Part shown: positions 50,293-62,646 of the stretch, piece by piece
Numbering within the stretch: position 1 is the first letter of the stretch
How the letters are laid out: each line of letters begins with the position of its first letter
Assembly: GCA_003991915.1 (NCBI GenBank)
Contig: RQTK01000496.1
Span: forward strand, 1-64,000
Length of the DNA: 64,000 nucleotides
Reading direction: 5' to 3'
Source of the DNA: Elysia chlorotica
Taxonomy: Eukaryota > Mollusca > Gastropoda > Plakobranchidae
Position numbers and translations under genes: made by a program
Notes under the pieces: generated by a model
The model's database searches: none
Seen by the model: only the letters and a program-made list of their open reading frames with translations
What the model was told of the DNA's origin: nothing

Positions 50293-52856
50293 CGGAAGAT
50301 GAAGAGGTTGTCTCTCCGGCAAGTGAAATTCTCTCATGTGGAACTTAATCTCTATTCACCTGTTCGACGCTTGGAAAGAAAAGGATTGAGTGGCGTAGAA
50401 GAATAAAAAAAAGTAAACAAACTTTGGAAATAATCCTTGAAAAGTTTAAAATAATGAAGATACGCCCATCAAGTCAAAACGGTTTTTGCTCAAACAGGGA
50501 AAACTCTTGATTCTTTCAATGGCATTTCTTTCCTTTTAAATGCAGCCACCGACAGAGAACACTAGTTCAAATTTTAAAAAAAATGGAACCACTTCAACGC
50601 GATTCAAAACACTTACCACAGTGATCGTGTTCTAACATTGTAAGTCATAACTCCGATCGACCTGTTCATCATACACTGAGTATGAAAAAGCAAAGTCAAA
50701 TGCGACCTTGAATCTGTTGTAAAACGGTAAGAATCTGGTCTTCCAATCTGCCAATAGAGACATAGTCCAGTTGCACTTATGTGCATAGTAGTCTTGGTCC
50801 AAGTTATATTAATAGCACTTTAAGCTTTGGACATAGTACCTGAAAGTATTATCAAGCTCATGTAGTCGGATAGTTTTGTTTTCTTCCGTTTCTTAATTCC
50901 CACCTACCATGGTCAAGTTCTACCACTTTGTTGCAGCACGGAGATAATACATGCCGGTAGCATAAAGGCTACAATATAAATTTAATGAAAGATCCCATTT
51001 TAAAAAGACACAAATGACACTATCAATTAATGTTTCTGCCTTATGCTTTTCACGTTAGTATCAAATACATGTAATTGGCTTAACTTGGTGAGTTACGGTA
51101 TGTATAAAAAAAAACCCATGTAGTAAAATAATCTGCCACTAATTTTTCAATTAATGATGTTGAGTTGTAAAGGTTTTTAAATTTTCCTTTGACTACAATC
51201 ACACACGAGTTTATCAGGCATGACGCCGTGTTCATACTTACTCACTATTAACAAAAACTTAACAGAAAGGGCTAAGTGACTTAATATAATAACGAATTCT
51301 TCCAGCAGTATTTTTTTTTTTGTTTCCCTAGATCTCCTGAAGAATCCTCAATGTAGACGAGGGCGCCAGATGAGATTCTAACCGAGGATCCTCTGCTCGT
51401 CAGTGCAGAATAGAAAACCAACTGATCTATAATATTAATTAAAAATTAATTAAAACTAATATATAATATTAAGTGATGATAATACTATTTTATATGGGCA
51501 GACCTATAAGAAGGTGGGTGGATGACAATGGAGATCCAGCGAGGCAGGAAGGATCCCTCAAGACATAAAGTTCTTCAAACAGATTGCACGGGAGACTACG
51601 TCAGACATTTCCGACAAGCCAGCATGATGATGATTGTGAATATTTTTGTATACGCTCATGTAATTGCGGACTTATTTTAGTATTTGTATGTGTCCAAAAG
51701 TAAAAACAAATATATAAATACTCGTATATTAAAATGTTACACGTTTCTTTTTCATATTGATATATAATGTTCTCTTTCTTGTTCCTTCAAAGCTAAAAAC
51801 ACAGCTCTTAACTATATTTAAGCCAATGGATCAAACGTGCAGTGTAGACAACAGTTTTTTTTTATGAAGTTAAATTTATCACCTTTTTATGAAAAAATTA
51901 ACGTGTTTTTACTTCTGTTTTGGAAAAGAAAAGGGGAAAATGTACGTATGCCTTCAATAAAAACTCATGTTTCAATCTTTTTGGTTCAGTCACAGACAGA
52001 TTCGGAATAAAGATGACAAATATTTCCATTAGAAACCCAATAAATGTTTCTTTGGTTTATTAAATGAATTTGCTTATAAATCCGTATTAATGGGCCCTGC
52101 GACGAACCTAACTAAACCATAAAAACTTTTTTACAAATTATTTACCTTTCAATTTGAAACGACAATAACAACAACAAAAGCAACAATGGTAACAATAACA
52201 ATAAAAACAATAAGATAAGAAAAACCATCACTACGATAATCATCATCAGAAACACCAGAAAACAACAACGAAATCAACGACAATAACATCAGAAACTAAA
52301 CGAAAGGAAGTGAATTGTAACATTCAACCCATATCACTATCATTATCTCACACTCTATGAAAGTTATACAATCATGAAACATTGCTAGTCTTGGTTAAAT
52401 GGACAAATACAATGGAAATATAACAAAGGCGTCGGTTATTACGTAAAATACCATATACAAAAAGAGATGTAGAAGCAGTTGAAAAGAAAGCAATCTGATA
52501 TTGCTTTTCCTATCTTTTGAACTGCCTGCAGAAAACATATTTTATGTAGGTTAGGGTTATTCACGCATTGCAACAACAACAAAAAATACGTAAAGTTATG
52601 TGTTCCTGAAAAGAAGGGAAAATTGTGTTATAAACTGCTTTTCGTTCAGGAAACCATTTCAATAAAGTAGGACCAATCTAACATATAGTGAGTTTGTCAA
52701 TAATACAATTGTTTAATTATTTAGGTGCTATATTATGCTATCTGAATCTTTGTTCAGAGAAAGCAAAGTCCTATTCTAAGTTAACGGCTCTTAAGTAACA
52801 ATGATCCAGAACAGGATAGCATACACGATAAATTGTTATTGACCAATTTCATAATA
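50293..52856. other. No gene recognised apart from a LINE tail
   Basis: AT-rich DNA. Only the LINE 3' fragment at 51497-51646 is recognisable. Confidence 0.5.
51497..51646 (+). mobile_element. 3' end fragment of a LINE (non-LTR retrotransposon)
   Basis: One frame reads GRPIRRWVDD, the C-terminal motif common after LINE reverse transcriptase domains. About 70 bases after its stop come GACAAGCCAGCATGATGATG, like the GATGAT-type tails of many invertebrate LINEs. Only this tail is present. Confidence 0.5.
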
Positions 52857-52969
52857 CCTCACTGACACCGACCCAACCAGTGGGGAGCAGGGTGGCTCAA
52901 GCGTGACTCGAACCCCAGTGCATCTGAATCAGAGGCCAACCCTTTAACCCCTGCGCCACCACGATCACC
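52857..52969 (-). repeat. SINE family A, tRNA head and start of body only
   Basis: Minus strand reads GGTGGCGCAGGGGTTAAAGG, B box GGGGTTCGAGTCAC, then CCACTGGTTGGGTCGGTGTC. The rest of the body is absent. Confidence 0.85.
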
Positions 52970-53039
52970 TACAAGGCTTTCTGTACTTATACCAGGTTAA
53001 ATCTTCTATAAGGCCTCCCTTGGGCATTCTCTACCTGTA

Positions 53040-53345
53040 CGAAGTTAAACCCTCTATATGGCCCCCCTAAGGCATATCCCTGCCCTCCATACAAAGGGTA
53101 CACGTATCTTGCGCGAAGTCTCTCGAACTCTCCACTCCATGTTTACCTTGCCCAGTTTGATTGGCGGCCAGCGAAATTGTTGTGGGAACTCACGTTTGCT
53201 ACAAGACCATTCCCAGAGTTCTCTCCCGTTGCTTCCGACGACCGCAGATTTACTTGCCTTTTCCCCCACTGCGATTGGTTGGAATTTCTTTGATGTTTCC
53301 GTTGAGCATCAGGTGCATTCGCCGTGAAGTCCCAGTTGATTTAGG
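53040..53345. other. GC-richer segment with two inverted CCAAT boxes, no gene recognised
   Basis: TGATTGGCGGCC near 53157 and GCGATTGGTTGG near 53270 stand out in a locally GC-rich patch. Short open frames on both strands resemble nothing known. A regulatory role is only a guess. Confidence 0.2.
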
Positions 53346-54390
53346 CCATACAGAGAAGAACAAATAAAAACGAGCACTTTCGCTAAATTGGTGTTGTTTG
53401 ATGAGTAGAAACCGAATAGGTCTATAGGCTGCCTTTTACGCAATACACTTGTAAATGGTATTGGGATTAACTCAGTCGTACTTTGGTCTTAACATGGAGA
53501 AGACATTACATGTAGTAGTTATGTAACTAGGAAAAACTGAGATACACTCTGGATAAAAAGAGAACGACAGCAAAGCTTTATTGATCTCATGCTTGAGACA
53601 ATGAACATGCTATAAAGTTTGGGTACCGGTACGTTTCAAGTGTATCTTCTTTGAACAAATGATGTGAAATCACACTTTGTATGAAAATACATGTACACTA
53701 TAATAATGTATAAATTTGATTATGAGTGTCGTAATACATTTTCACTCAACGGAAAAAAAAATAAAGATGATCTTAATTTTAAGGAAGTGAAGTAAATAGG
53801 CTATCAAAAATACAGCGAATTTATTTCCACAACAAACAATTAAAAAGAAAAAAAGTACCTTTGCACCATCCCTTGTGCTGTACACGGTAAAAGAAAAACA
53901 GAACTGGGGAAAATTATGCGGGCGATCTTAACTATGTAATGAAATGTTATCAGGTTATTTCATTTCTCTAAGAAAACTCACATATAATGGCGATGCGCAT
54001 ACAAAACTCTGCTTTTACGGTATATGTTTCACTTGTAAAAATGTAATATTAATGCAACGGATAATTTCGTTTGTGCCTCATATGGGTTCAATATTACAAT
54101 GAAAAAAGCAAACAATCACGCATTCCTCTACACTAAATGGAACGGAGTCTAGAAAAGTCCTCCATTCCCCCACTCTATTCTCTTTCTCTGATATACATTA
54201 CCAATAAAGCATACATCAGATTTGTCACCCCTAAAGCATCTATTAGTAAATGTTCAATCATTTCAATTTTATAGGTAAATGAATGACCTTCCATTTTTCT
54301 TATAATAAGAAGCAACAGTAAGATACTTCCTACGGTTGGCAATGTGTTGAGACCTTGAGAACCTAAGGTTGGCAATGTGTTGAGACCTTG
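53346..54390. other. No gene recognised
   Basis: AT-rich unassigned DNA up to the small palindromic element; only the 34-bp tandem repeat at about 54335-54392 stands out. Confidence 0.5.
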
Positions 54391-54393
54391 AGA

Positions 54394-54481
54394 GGAATGC
54401 ACAAACAAGACATAGCTTACGTCTCGCCGTAACAATAGAAGAATAAGAAGAGACGTGAGCTACGTCATGTTTGTGCATTCT
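54394..54481. mobile_element. Small palindromic MITE-like element, second copy
   Basis: GAATGCACAAACAAGACATA at the left and CGTCATGTTTGTGCATTC at the right form arms of about 30 bases around a loop. A 34-bp tandem repeat (GGTTGGCAATGTGTTGAGAC, two copies) sits just before it. Confidence 0.7.
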
Positions 54482-54999
54482 ACCCTATATCTCCTTTATT
54501 GGACACAATGCAAGATCAAACGTACTCCCAAAGTAATAACGGAGGTGACACAAGCAGACTTGTTCAGTACCTTTTAAAATATTTTACTCTTTGACGAACT
54601 TTGAATTTTAAAGCTAGTTAATAATAAAAGTTGGGAAAATAAACTTTTTAGACCAGCCACGGTAGTATATAATTTATTAATTAATTTTAAACCACGAGCT
54701 TGATCCTGTCAGAACCAAGTTTCTCTAACATGATAAATATAACTATGCGTTAAATATTTTTGTAAGTAAGAGGTATTTATCAATTATTGTAACTCTATCT
54801 TTTCTTTGAAAATGCGTGGGCTTGTTATTGACATAAAAATATTAAAAAATCAATTTTAAAAGTCGACAAATATTAGGCATTAAAGATCGCCTTCAGCGGG
54901 AGAAGCCATAATCTTTAGGCATTTCAACCTGCTTCAAGGCAAAGCAATTACCCATCTCCCCACTTTGTCAAACGTCGCCAAATGCGCAATGTATCAAGA

Positions 55000-55330
55000 G
55001 CAAATCTTGATGGGAGTGAGCGAGATCGCTCCATAAGAAGAATACTTCGGGGTGCCATGGGCCCCATGGGAGTAGAGGAATCGCGGATTCACTAGGCGGA
55101 ACGAATTGGAAGATAAGGGCCTCCCTCCGCTACTCCTCCTATCTCTAGCTTTCTCCGGTGCCTGCACGCTCGGGGGTTCTGTAGAGGGGGAGTTGGTGGT
55201 GGGCGGGGCTAAGGGTGAGCACAACCTGAGTGTGATTGGCTGCGGGTGAGTGAGTGACACCTGAGGTGGGCGGTGAGCTAGCGCGCTGCTCAAGGTGATG
55301 ATTGCTCAGGCAAGAGGGGTAACGCTGAGA
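55000..55330. promoter_or_regulatory. GC-rich promoter-like segment with GC box and CCAAT box
   Basis: Locally GC-rich against an AT-rich background. GGGCGGGGC lies near 55201-55209 and GATTGGCTG (inverted CCAAT box) near 55234. GC-rich sequence continues, with interruptions, to about 56250, where GTGAGT donors occur at 56279 and 56375. It could be the promoter of a plus-strand gene whose later exon may be at 59505-60359. No transcript evidence. Confidence 0.35.
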
Positions 55331-55545
55331 GGAGGAACGGTATAAGTTTTAAAACTTTTTAAAAGTTTGATAATTTTTAAAGAAAGGTTTGTTATTATAA
55401 ATGCTGGTTGAGCAGAATAGTAGGCACAAGAGTTAGTAATGAAATAAGTGTTTAAAAAAGAACAAAATCAAAATTAGTTCATTGTTGAAAAAGGTAGACA
55501 AATATATTGAGGGAGAGAGCAGGGGAAAGATTGAAAGGAACTAAA

Positions 55546-55548
<3 letters not shown>

Positions 55549-55608
<60 letters not shown>
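55549..55608. repeat. GA array
   Basis: GA units with one AAAG interruption. Confidence 0.95.
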
Positions 55609-55610
<2 letters not shown>

Positions 55611-55850
55611 TTATTCTGTAAATAATTATGAAGAGTTTGGAAAGGACATGAAACGAGAGAAGATATAAATTAAATAAGTTATTAAAAAGAGCAGACAATC
55701 TGTAGAGGGTAGAGAACAGGAAGGGGTGGCAAACTTCAAGAGGGCTACTCCAGCGCCACCTTCAACACACAGAAGTAACATTAACTGAATCTGAACAGGT
55801 AAAAGTGTGACTGCTCCCCCCTTCCCCCATTTTTTAACCCCTCCCCTTGG

Positions 55851-55871
55851 CCCCCCCCCCCCCCCCCCCCC
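55851..55871. repeat. Poly-C tract
   Basis: A run of about 20 C, a likely length-error site. Confidence 0.95.
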
Positions 55872-56800
55872 ACTTCCATTCTTTCTCTCTCCTCTGTGAG
55901 TACACAATCTGACAGCTCCGCATTCGTGCTGCCTTGAGGAACCTCTTGTACGAGATGCCAATCTCAGAAACACACGGTGTAAAATTGCGATACATTGCCG
56001 AGACGACGAGCTAGGTCTAGACCTCGACAAGCGCGAAAAAACTCCAGAACGATTCTGAACTAGATCTACATCTAGGGAGTGTAAAAAGTTGACGCTCAAA
56101 AGGAAACGAGCACGTTCCATGAAAGTCAATTTGCCATGCATGGTCGGCGAACAGTGTGAATAGAAACGAAACCAGAGCAGTATCTTCTTGCGAAAGCCGT
56201 GACTTGTGCTTCCGACTTGCCGTTCTTCCCTCATCCGTGGCCCAAGACTATTTCTGCGGCATGATGTTTCAACATTGAGTGAGTTCTCCTTTTCCGAGAT
56301 AGAATGTAGTAAATCTGTTAACACGTTAGAATTGGTTTCATTTTTTGGTTTCACGTTCTTGGAACAAATATTATGTGAGTGCTGGAAATGGAGCAGTTGT
56401 AAATATACATTACGTAAAGATAGGTCGACTTACTAAGTTGAAGTCTTATTGATATAATCGTATGTTACTTTAAAGTATCTTTATTAACCAGAGAATTTCT
56501 ACTTATCTCCCTAAATGAATAAAATGCAGATATGACAATTTATTTCATAGTTTTAATTCACTCGAATCTGTATTGACATATTTTAGTCAGTGTGGGTCTG
56601 GATTAAGGAAACTAGATTTTTTTTAAATTAAAATGAGTTGACAAAAATATACTCAGATACCGGCTTGCTCTTAGGCCCTACTCTTAGACTGCCATTTTGC
56701 CCTATAGACATGACAGGTAATTAAAAATAAGTGTGACTTGCAATATTTCTAGTTCCTTTTGCAGTTTGTATGCATTAATTCCTTAAGAATCAACTAATAC

Positions 56801-57526
56801 GATGGAACATTTTGATAAAGTTTGTTTTACAACACGTAAACTTTTAAAAGGCTGCACGGAGAAACAAATTCTTACTAAGTGTGCAGAAATCCTAAAGGAA
56901 AATACTTAAAATTTTCTTATGGCTATTTTTGCATTCATCCTTTCTGATTGTTTAACATTAAAGAAAAGGGTAAATCGACGCCTTTGAAGTTGCTACTTAA
57001 ATGACAGAGGTTACATATAGTTGATAATCATTTAGATATACTAACAATTATTTAAACCACTGTAAAAGGCGAGTCCCTTATATAATTTTATCTCAAAATA
57101 GATAATTAAAACACAGGTTTCCGACGCTCAGACTAACCGACGCGCTTTAAAGATTAGTACTGATGGAACATTTTGGTAAAGTTTGTTTTACAACACGTAT
57201 ATATAATAAAAGACTCCATGGAGAGACAAATTATTACTGTTTGCAGAAATCTAAAACGAAAGTACATAAAAAAATTTATGGCTATTTTTGCATTCATCCT
57301 TTCTGATTGTTTAACATTAAAGAAAAGGGTAAATTGATGCCTTGCTACTCAAATGGCAGAGGCTACACATAGTGAATCATCATTGATATATACAATGACC
57401 AAAAAATTATTGAAATCACTGTTTAATTTTTGTTTCATTGGGAGGCGAGGTTCGTTTATAATTTTATCTCAAAATTGATAATCATAACAAACGTTTCCGA
57501 CGCTCAGACTAACCGAGGCGCTTTGA
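56801..57526. repeat. 361-bp tandem duplication, older
   Basis: 56801-57161 and 57162-57526 share GATGGAACATTTTG, TTGCATTCATCCTTTCTGAT and GACGCTCAGACTAACCGA. Many substitutions and small indels separate them, so this is clearly older than the duplications at 7.2 and 60.6 kb. Confidence 0.9.
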
Positions 57527-59504
57527 ATAATAATATTGACTGTTGAAAAATTAGACGTTGGCCTTAAAAACAAAATTATAGACGTAGAAAAATATGTGTA
57601 GCATACAATTATTCCAATCTCATCTTTATTCAATATCATCTGAAAGTAGATGCAGTTATATTTTTATTTCCTTATAACGTTTTCTAAACTCTAGTCCCTT
57701 TTTTTTAATGTAACAACGTAAATCGAGATCTTTGTAAGGAATCTGAATTTGTTGTTAATTTTTACCCAGAGACTAGTTCTTTTTCACATTTGTTTCAATA
57801 GAAAAATCTAAGATTAAATGATTATATATTCAATAGGTACATATAATCTAGATCTTAAGTTTATTAAGACATTTTAATATACATGTATATCAACATGTAG
57901 CTTAGGCCACTACTAGGACATTTAGTGAAAACCTTTAAGTGTCACATTTCTCAATTTGGCTACTACTATAAACATATTCCGTTTACTAGATTGTTACTAT
58001 AAAGTGGAAAAACCACGCCTCTTATTTTACTACACGGCTCCGTTATTTTGTTCAGGCTGAAACCCCTCCCAGTGGTTTGTTATGATGTCATTGTATCGAA
58101 TTTCACAGCCCTAAAACTTCTCACTAAAACAAGATAGAGTGAATTAGCTTGTCATTTACTCTGGGTAGATTCTCTGCACTCAAATAAAAACAACATGACG
58201 GGTTTTTGGGCTGATGCCTCACGAAATTGATGCCACGACCAACGCATAGTTGTACGACTAATTTAGCCAATAAAGTTTGTTACACGTTTCAATGGTTTGT
58301 TTAAGTAAGGCTAAGCGAGAGAGAGAGGGCGTCTTGTTAAAACTAGAAATAGGCGACAAATTAGCTGTATATAATGCAATTGTTCTTTAAAGCTCTATGT
58401 CTTACTTAGCCGTTAGTTTCGTTTTCATATTGTTGCTGTTGTTTTTTGTTTTGTTCTTTATGCTCTTTGTTTGTTTTTTGTTTTTTTTTGTTTTTAATAA
58501 TAAAAGTAGGGGATAGACAAAAATATTTATAGAACTATTCTGGTCCCGTTTAATTCTCTTGTCGATAATATAAAAGTTAATTTTACGGTGATGAATTGAA
58601 ACTTAATCTACTGACGCACTTTGTTTTGTGAAGAAAATAACCCGCGTAAATTTCCTTTGTTGTTCATTGTCACTTTACCCTACTTTGTTTGAAGAAAAAC
58701 AAATATTATTTGATGATGCGTTATGTATTTAACGGTAAACGTAACAAGAGTCTCTGATTTAAATTCAAGCAAACAACAAAAACAACAACAACAACAAAAT
58801 CAACAACAACAACACATACAACAAAAGCAACAACAAAAATATATGCAGCCGCGCTGTGTTTTCAGTTAATGCCACAGCGTGTTAAAAAAAAAAAGATCTT
58901 TTGCTGCAATTCACGTTATTTCAGGCACTAAGTTCGCAAAAAATGTCTATGGTAGTACTTTAAAAATATCCTTTTGTTCATGTAAAACTTTTCTGTAAAA
59001 AAAAGCGGAATATTTTTTCTATGATATGGTACAATAAAAAACAAAAAATACGACAGCAAAAATATTGATAATGATTGTAGAAATAATAATAATAATAATA
59101 ATGCTTTCTGCGACTAAAAGTTTACCTGTAATGAAAGTCCTAAAAGAGCAAAAATAACATTTAATGATCCTATGTTTGATAAAATGCGCCTCTTTCAACT
59201 TGCTATTTAAGGCAATAAGTTTTAAGAAGTACATGTATCAAATTGTAGAACTACCAAAAGCTCTGATATACATATATATTATAAATGCAAATCGAAAAAA
59301 ACCCACAAAAAATACAACAAAAACTGTGTCTTTCTCTTGCTTGTTTGTGTATATTTAATGTTTGAAAATATTGGCATTCCGTATTATTTCTAAATATACT
59401 CGTATAAACAACTGGAGGAAATTTTAAAATAAAATGTTTAGCTTTTAAATATTAAATGATTAAGAAATTTCAATTAATTTTTGTTTTGGTTTTGCTCTCG
59501 ACAG
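57527..59504. other. No gene recognised; AT-rich with CAA-rich and T-rich tracts
   Basis: Contains an imperfect CAA tract near 58770-58835 and a short AAT array near 59086-59101. No coding sequence seen. Confidence 0.5.
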
Positions 59505-60359
59505 AATAAAGTCGGATGCAGGTACTTGCAATTTTCCAAAGACAACTGAGGAGGAAAAGAAAGTGAATTCAGCAGCTCATCTTGAAGGACATTTCTAATG
59601 TTTAGTGCTTTGAACCTCTTCGCATCATATGGATAGTGCAATGATGCGCGCTTAGTGTGGAAATTGGTACCCTTACTTGACTGAAACTTCCTACGATTTT
59701 AATCTGTGGAAGAGGATGTATAGCTGCAATTAATTTTTCCACACAAAAAAGGATGAAAGGATTCTATTGAATCATCAAGAGGCCCTGGAACGACGTATAT
59801 TACTGACAAAAGAGACTTCTTTTTTTAATCTTCGACTCTCTGCAGTTGACTAGTGAAAGGAAAGAATGTGTATTGATCTATCACCCTTCTGTAAAAAGGC
59901 ATAAGTATAACCCTTGAAATCAAAATAAAAAATTGGCAATAAATATCGTCGTCTTTGAAATAGACATTTGATAAACATAACGAAAATTCAATGATTATAA
60001 AGTATCTTTAGAGGAAACACATTTCAATTTACATTGAACATTAGACAACATGATTTCCTGCTAAAGATTTCTTGAAGTTGCCTGAAGCGACGCTACAATT
60101 AATTTATTTCTTATAAAAAAAAAAAAAACTTCAATTAACTTCAATTAGTCGAAATAATTTATCCTTCCCATGGTTTGTGTTGGATCAAAGCATTTAGGTA
60201 TAGCCACGACTCCTATCGCCAAATAACGTTCATCTGGACTTTGAATAATAATATCCTAACATTGAGATTGTGGACTGTGTGATTTCAAAGCCTTCACGCT
60301 GGACACCTTAGCCATCCATGCCGGCTTCCCGCTGGACTTTGGCCACGCCACTGTCATGG
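59505..60359 (+). other. Possible 5' exon(s) of a gene leaving the window
   Basis: A good acceptor (T-rich tract then CTCGACAG ending at 59504) opens this segment. A strong donor (ATGG then GTGAGT at 60360) closes it. Just before the donor, an ATG at 60318 gives MPASRWTLATPLSW in phase 0, which could begin a coding region, but its Kozak context is weak. Most of the segment has stops in all frames, as in a long leader, and GTACTT at 59535 could be an earlier donor. The downstream exon would lie beyond the window. Confidence 0.25.
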
Positions 60360-60394
60360 GTGAGTCTTGTTGCTGTTATTTTGTTGTTGTTGTT

Positions 60395-60480
60395 GTTGTT
60401 CTTCTTCTTCTTCTTCTTCTTCTTCTTCTTCTTCTTCTTCTTCTTCTTCTTCTTCTTCTTCTCCTTCTTCTTCTTCTTCA
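60395..60480. repeat. GTT then TTC microsatellite
   Basis: GTT units lead into a CTT/TTC array shortly after the donor at 60360. Confidence 0.95.
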
Positions 60481-60535
60481 TCTTGTTTTTGTTGTTGCTG
60501 TTGTCGTTTTTGGTATACCTGTTTGTTTCTATTTT

Positions 60536-60757
60536 TGAATTGTTTTAGCGTCCAATGATCGCATTAATATAAACTATATTGTGGACGGATTCCAAGACTA
60601 ATGTCTGGCAATTTTACGTGCTGCCACATAGAGACAGTGTGGGGGATACCATAAGTTATGTCTCAACCGGTCACATTATACTGAACCGAAGGGGTTAGAA
60701 TTAGAAATCTCCAATTTATACACAGCGCGCTCTACCATAGAGCCACCTTGGCCCCAA
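60536..60757 (-). repeat. SINE family A, near full length, partly duplicated downstream
   Basis: Minus strand: tRNA-like head (TGGCTCTATGGTAGAGCGCG), body (TAATGTGACCGGTTGAGACA) and tail. Its head-side part from 60620 is repeated at 61090-61227 within a larger duplication. Confidence 0.85.
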
Positions 60758-61020
60758 TTATTTTGATGTTTTGACATAAAAACGCATTTTTACTTTTAAA
60801 AAATTATGTTTTTCATTGTGATGAAGGTTCCAGGAAAAAATTGATTTGCTATACAAATATGTGTATTCACAAAATAAAAAATACATAATTCGGCTCCAAA
60901 TTCGGATTGTTGATTAAGATTTTGTGCGTAGCATTTTTACTAAAAAACAGAACAAACTTAAGGCTTGCAGTTAGTTATGCAATACTAAAAAAAACATAAT
61001 AGCAAAATCTTTATGTTCTT

Positions 61021-61089
<69 letters not shown>

Positions 61090-61482
61090 GCTGCCACATA
61101 GAGACAGTGTGGGGGATACCATAAGTTATGTCTCAACCGGTCACATTATACTGAACCGAAGGGGTTAGAATTAGAAATCTCCAATTTATACACAGCGCGC
61201 TCTACCATAGAGCCACCTTGGCCCCAATTATTTTGATGTTTTGACATAAAAACGCATTTTTACTTTTAAAAAATTATGTTTTTCATTGTGATGAAGGTTC
61301 CAGGAAAAAATTGATTTGCTATACAAATAGGCGTATTCACAAAATAAAAAATACATAGTTCGGCTCCAAATTCGGATTGTTGGTTAAGATTTTGTGCGTA
61401 GCATTTTTACTAAAAAACAGAACAAACTTAAGGCTTGCAGTTAGTTATGCAATACTAAAAAAAACATAATAGCAAAATCTTT
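60620..61482. repeat. 393-bp direct duplication with breakpoint inside a SINE
   Basis: 60620-61012 and 61090-61482 match at a constant offset of 470 with no indel and about four substitutions. Both start at GCTGCCACATAGAGACAG. A CTT then ATT microsatellite (61017-61089) separates them. The near identity means a recent event or a local assembly duplication. Confidence 0.93.
61017..61089. repeat. CTT then ATT microsatellite between duplicated segments
   Basis: Sits exactly between the two 393-bp copies. Confidence 0.95.
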
Positions 61483-61878
61483 TTTCATAAGGAGACTTTT
61501 CTTTCCGGTCCCAAGTTTATAACTCTAGAAATTCCTAAATATTTTGTTAGTATTATTTTACTTCTCATCATTTTTAAAATGAATCTATGGCTTGTGCAGC
61601 ATCATTAAATTTTTAGGGCTAAAAAATTAGTTAGGTCAAACTTATAAGAATGGCAGTGCAAAGAGGGAGTAAAATTCAGATGTCAATAAAGAAAAACCCA
61701 CAACAATAATAACAGCCTACCACAAAGACAGCAAGAAAAACAAACAAACAAAAAACAACAACAACAGCAACAAAAGTAAGACAAAGTAAACATGTGACAA
61801 TTTTCCGATGTACCGAAAAGAAAAAAAAAGGAACACATATAAAACAGAACAACAAGAAAAGCAATGCGTTTGTGTTGA
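61483..61878. other. No gene recognised
   Basis: AT-rich, with A- and CAA-rich sequence toward the GAT array. Confidence 0.5.
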
Positions 61879-61886
61879 TGGTGATA

Positions 61887-61959
<73 letters not shown>

Positions 61960-61975
61960 GGATGATGATGATGAT
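61879..61975. repeat. GAT microsatellite at gap edge
   Basis: GAT units run into the N gap. Confidence 0.95.
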
Positions 61976-62551
61976 NNNNNNNNNNNNNNNNNNNNNNNNN
62001 NNNNNNNNNNNNNNNNNNNNNNNNNNNNNNNNNNNNNNNNNNNNNNNNNNNNNNNNNNNNNNNNNNNNNNNNNNNNNNNNNNNNNNNNNNNNNNNNNNNN
62101 NNNNNNNNNNNNNNNNNNNNNNNNNNNNNNNNNNNNNNNNNNNNNNNNNNNNNNNNNNNNNNNNNNNNNNNNNNNNNNNNNNNNNNNNNNNNNNNNNNNN
62201 NNNNNNNNNNNNNNNNNNNNNNNNNNNNNNNNNNNNNNNNNNNNNNNNNNNNNNNNNNNNNNNNNNNNNNNNNNNNNNNNNNNNNNNNNNNNNNNNNNNN
62301 NNNNNNNNNNNNNNNNNNNNNNNNNNNNNNNNNNNNNNNNNNNNNNNNNNNNNNNNNNNNNNNNNNNNNNNNNNNNNNNNNNNNNNNNNNNNNNNNNNNN
62401 NNNNNNNNNNNNNNNNNNNNNNNNNNNNNNNNNNNNNNNNNNNNNNNNNNNNNNNNNNNNNNNNNNNNNNNNNNNNNNNNNNNNNNNNNNNNNNNNNNNN
62501 NNNNNNNNNNNNNNNNNNNNNNNNNNNNNNNNNNNNNNNNNNNNNNNNNNN
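61976..62551. other. Assembly gap (576 N)
   Basis: Unknown bases bounded by a GAT array on the left and an ATA array on the right. Confidence 0.99.
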
Positions 62552-62636
<85 letters not shown>

Positions 62637-62646
62637 TAATAATAGT
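62552..62646. repeat. ATA microsatellite at gap edge
   Basis: ATA units follow the gap. Confidence 0.95.

Noticed and set aside
55626-56354. 242-codon open frame on the minus strand
   Set aside because: It runs through a poly-C tract and a GC-rich, low-complexity patch and resembles no protein; likely chance.
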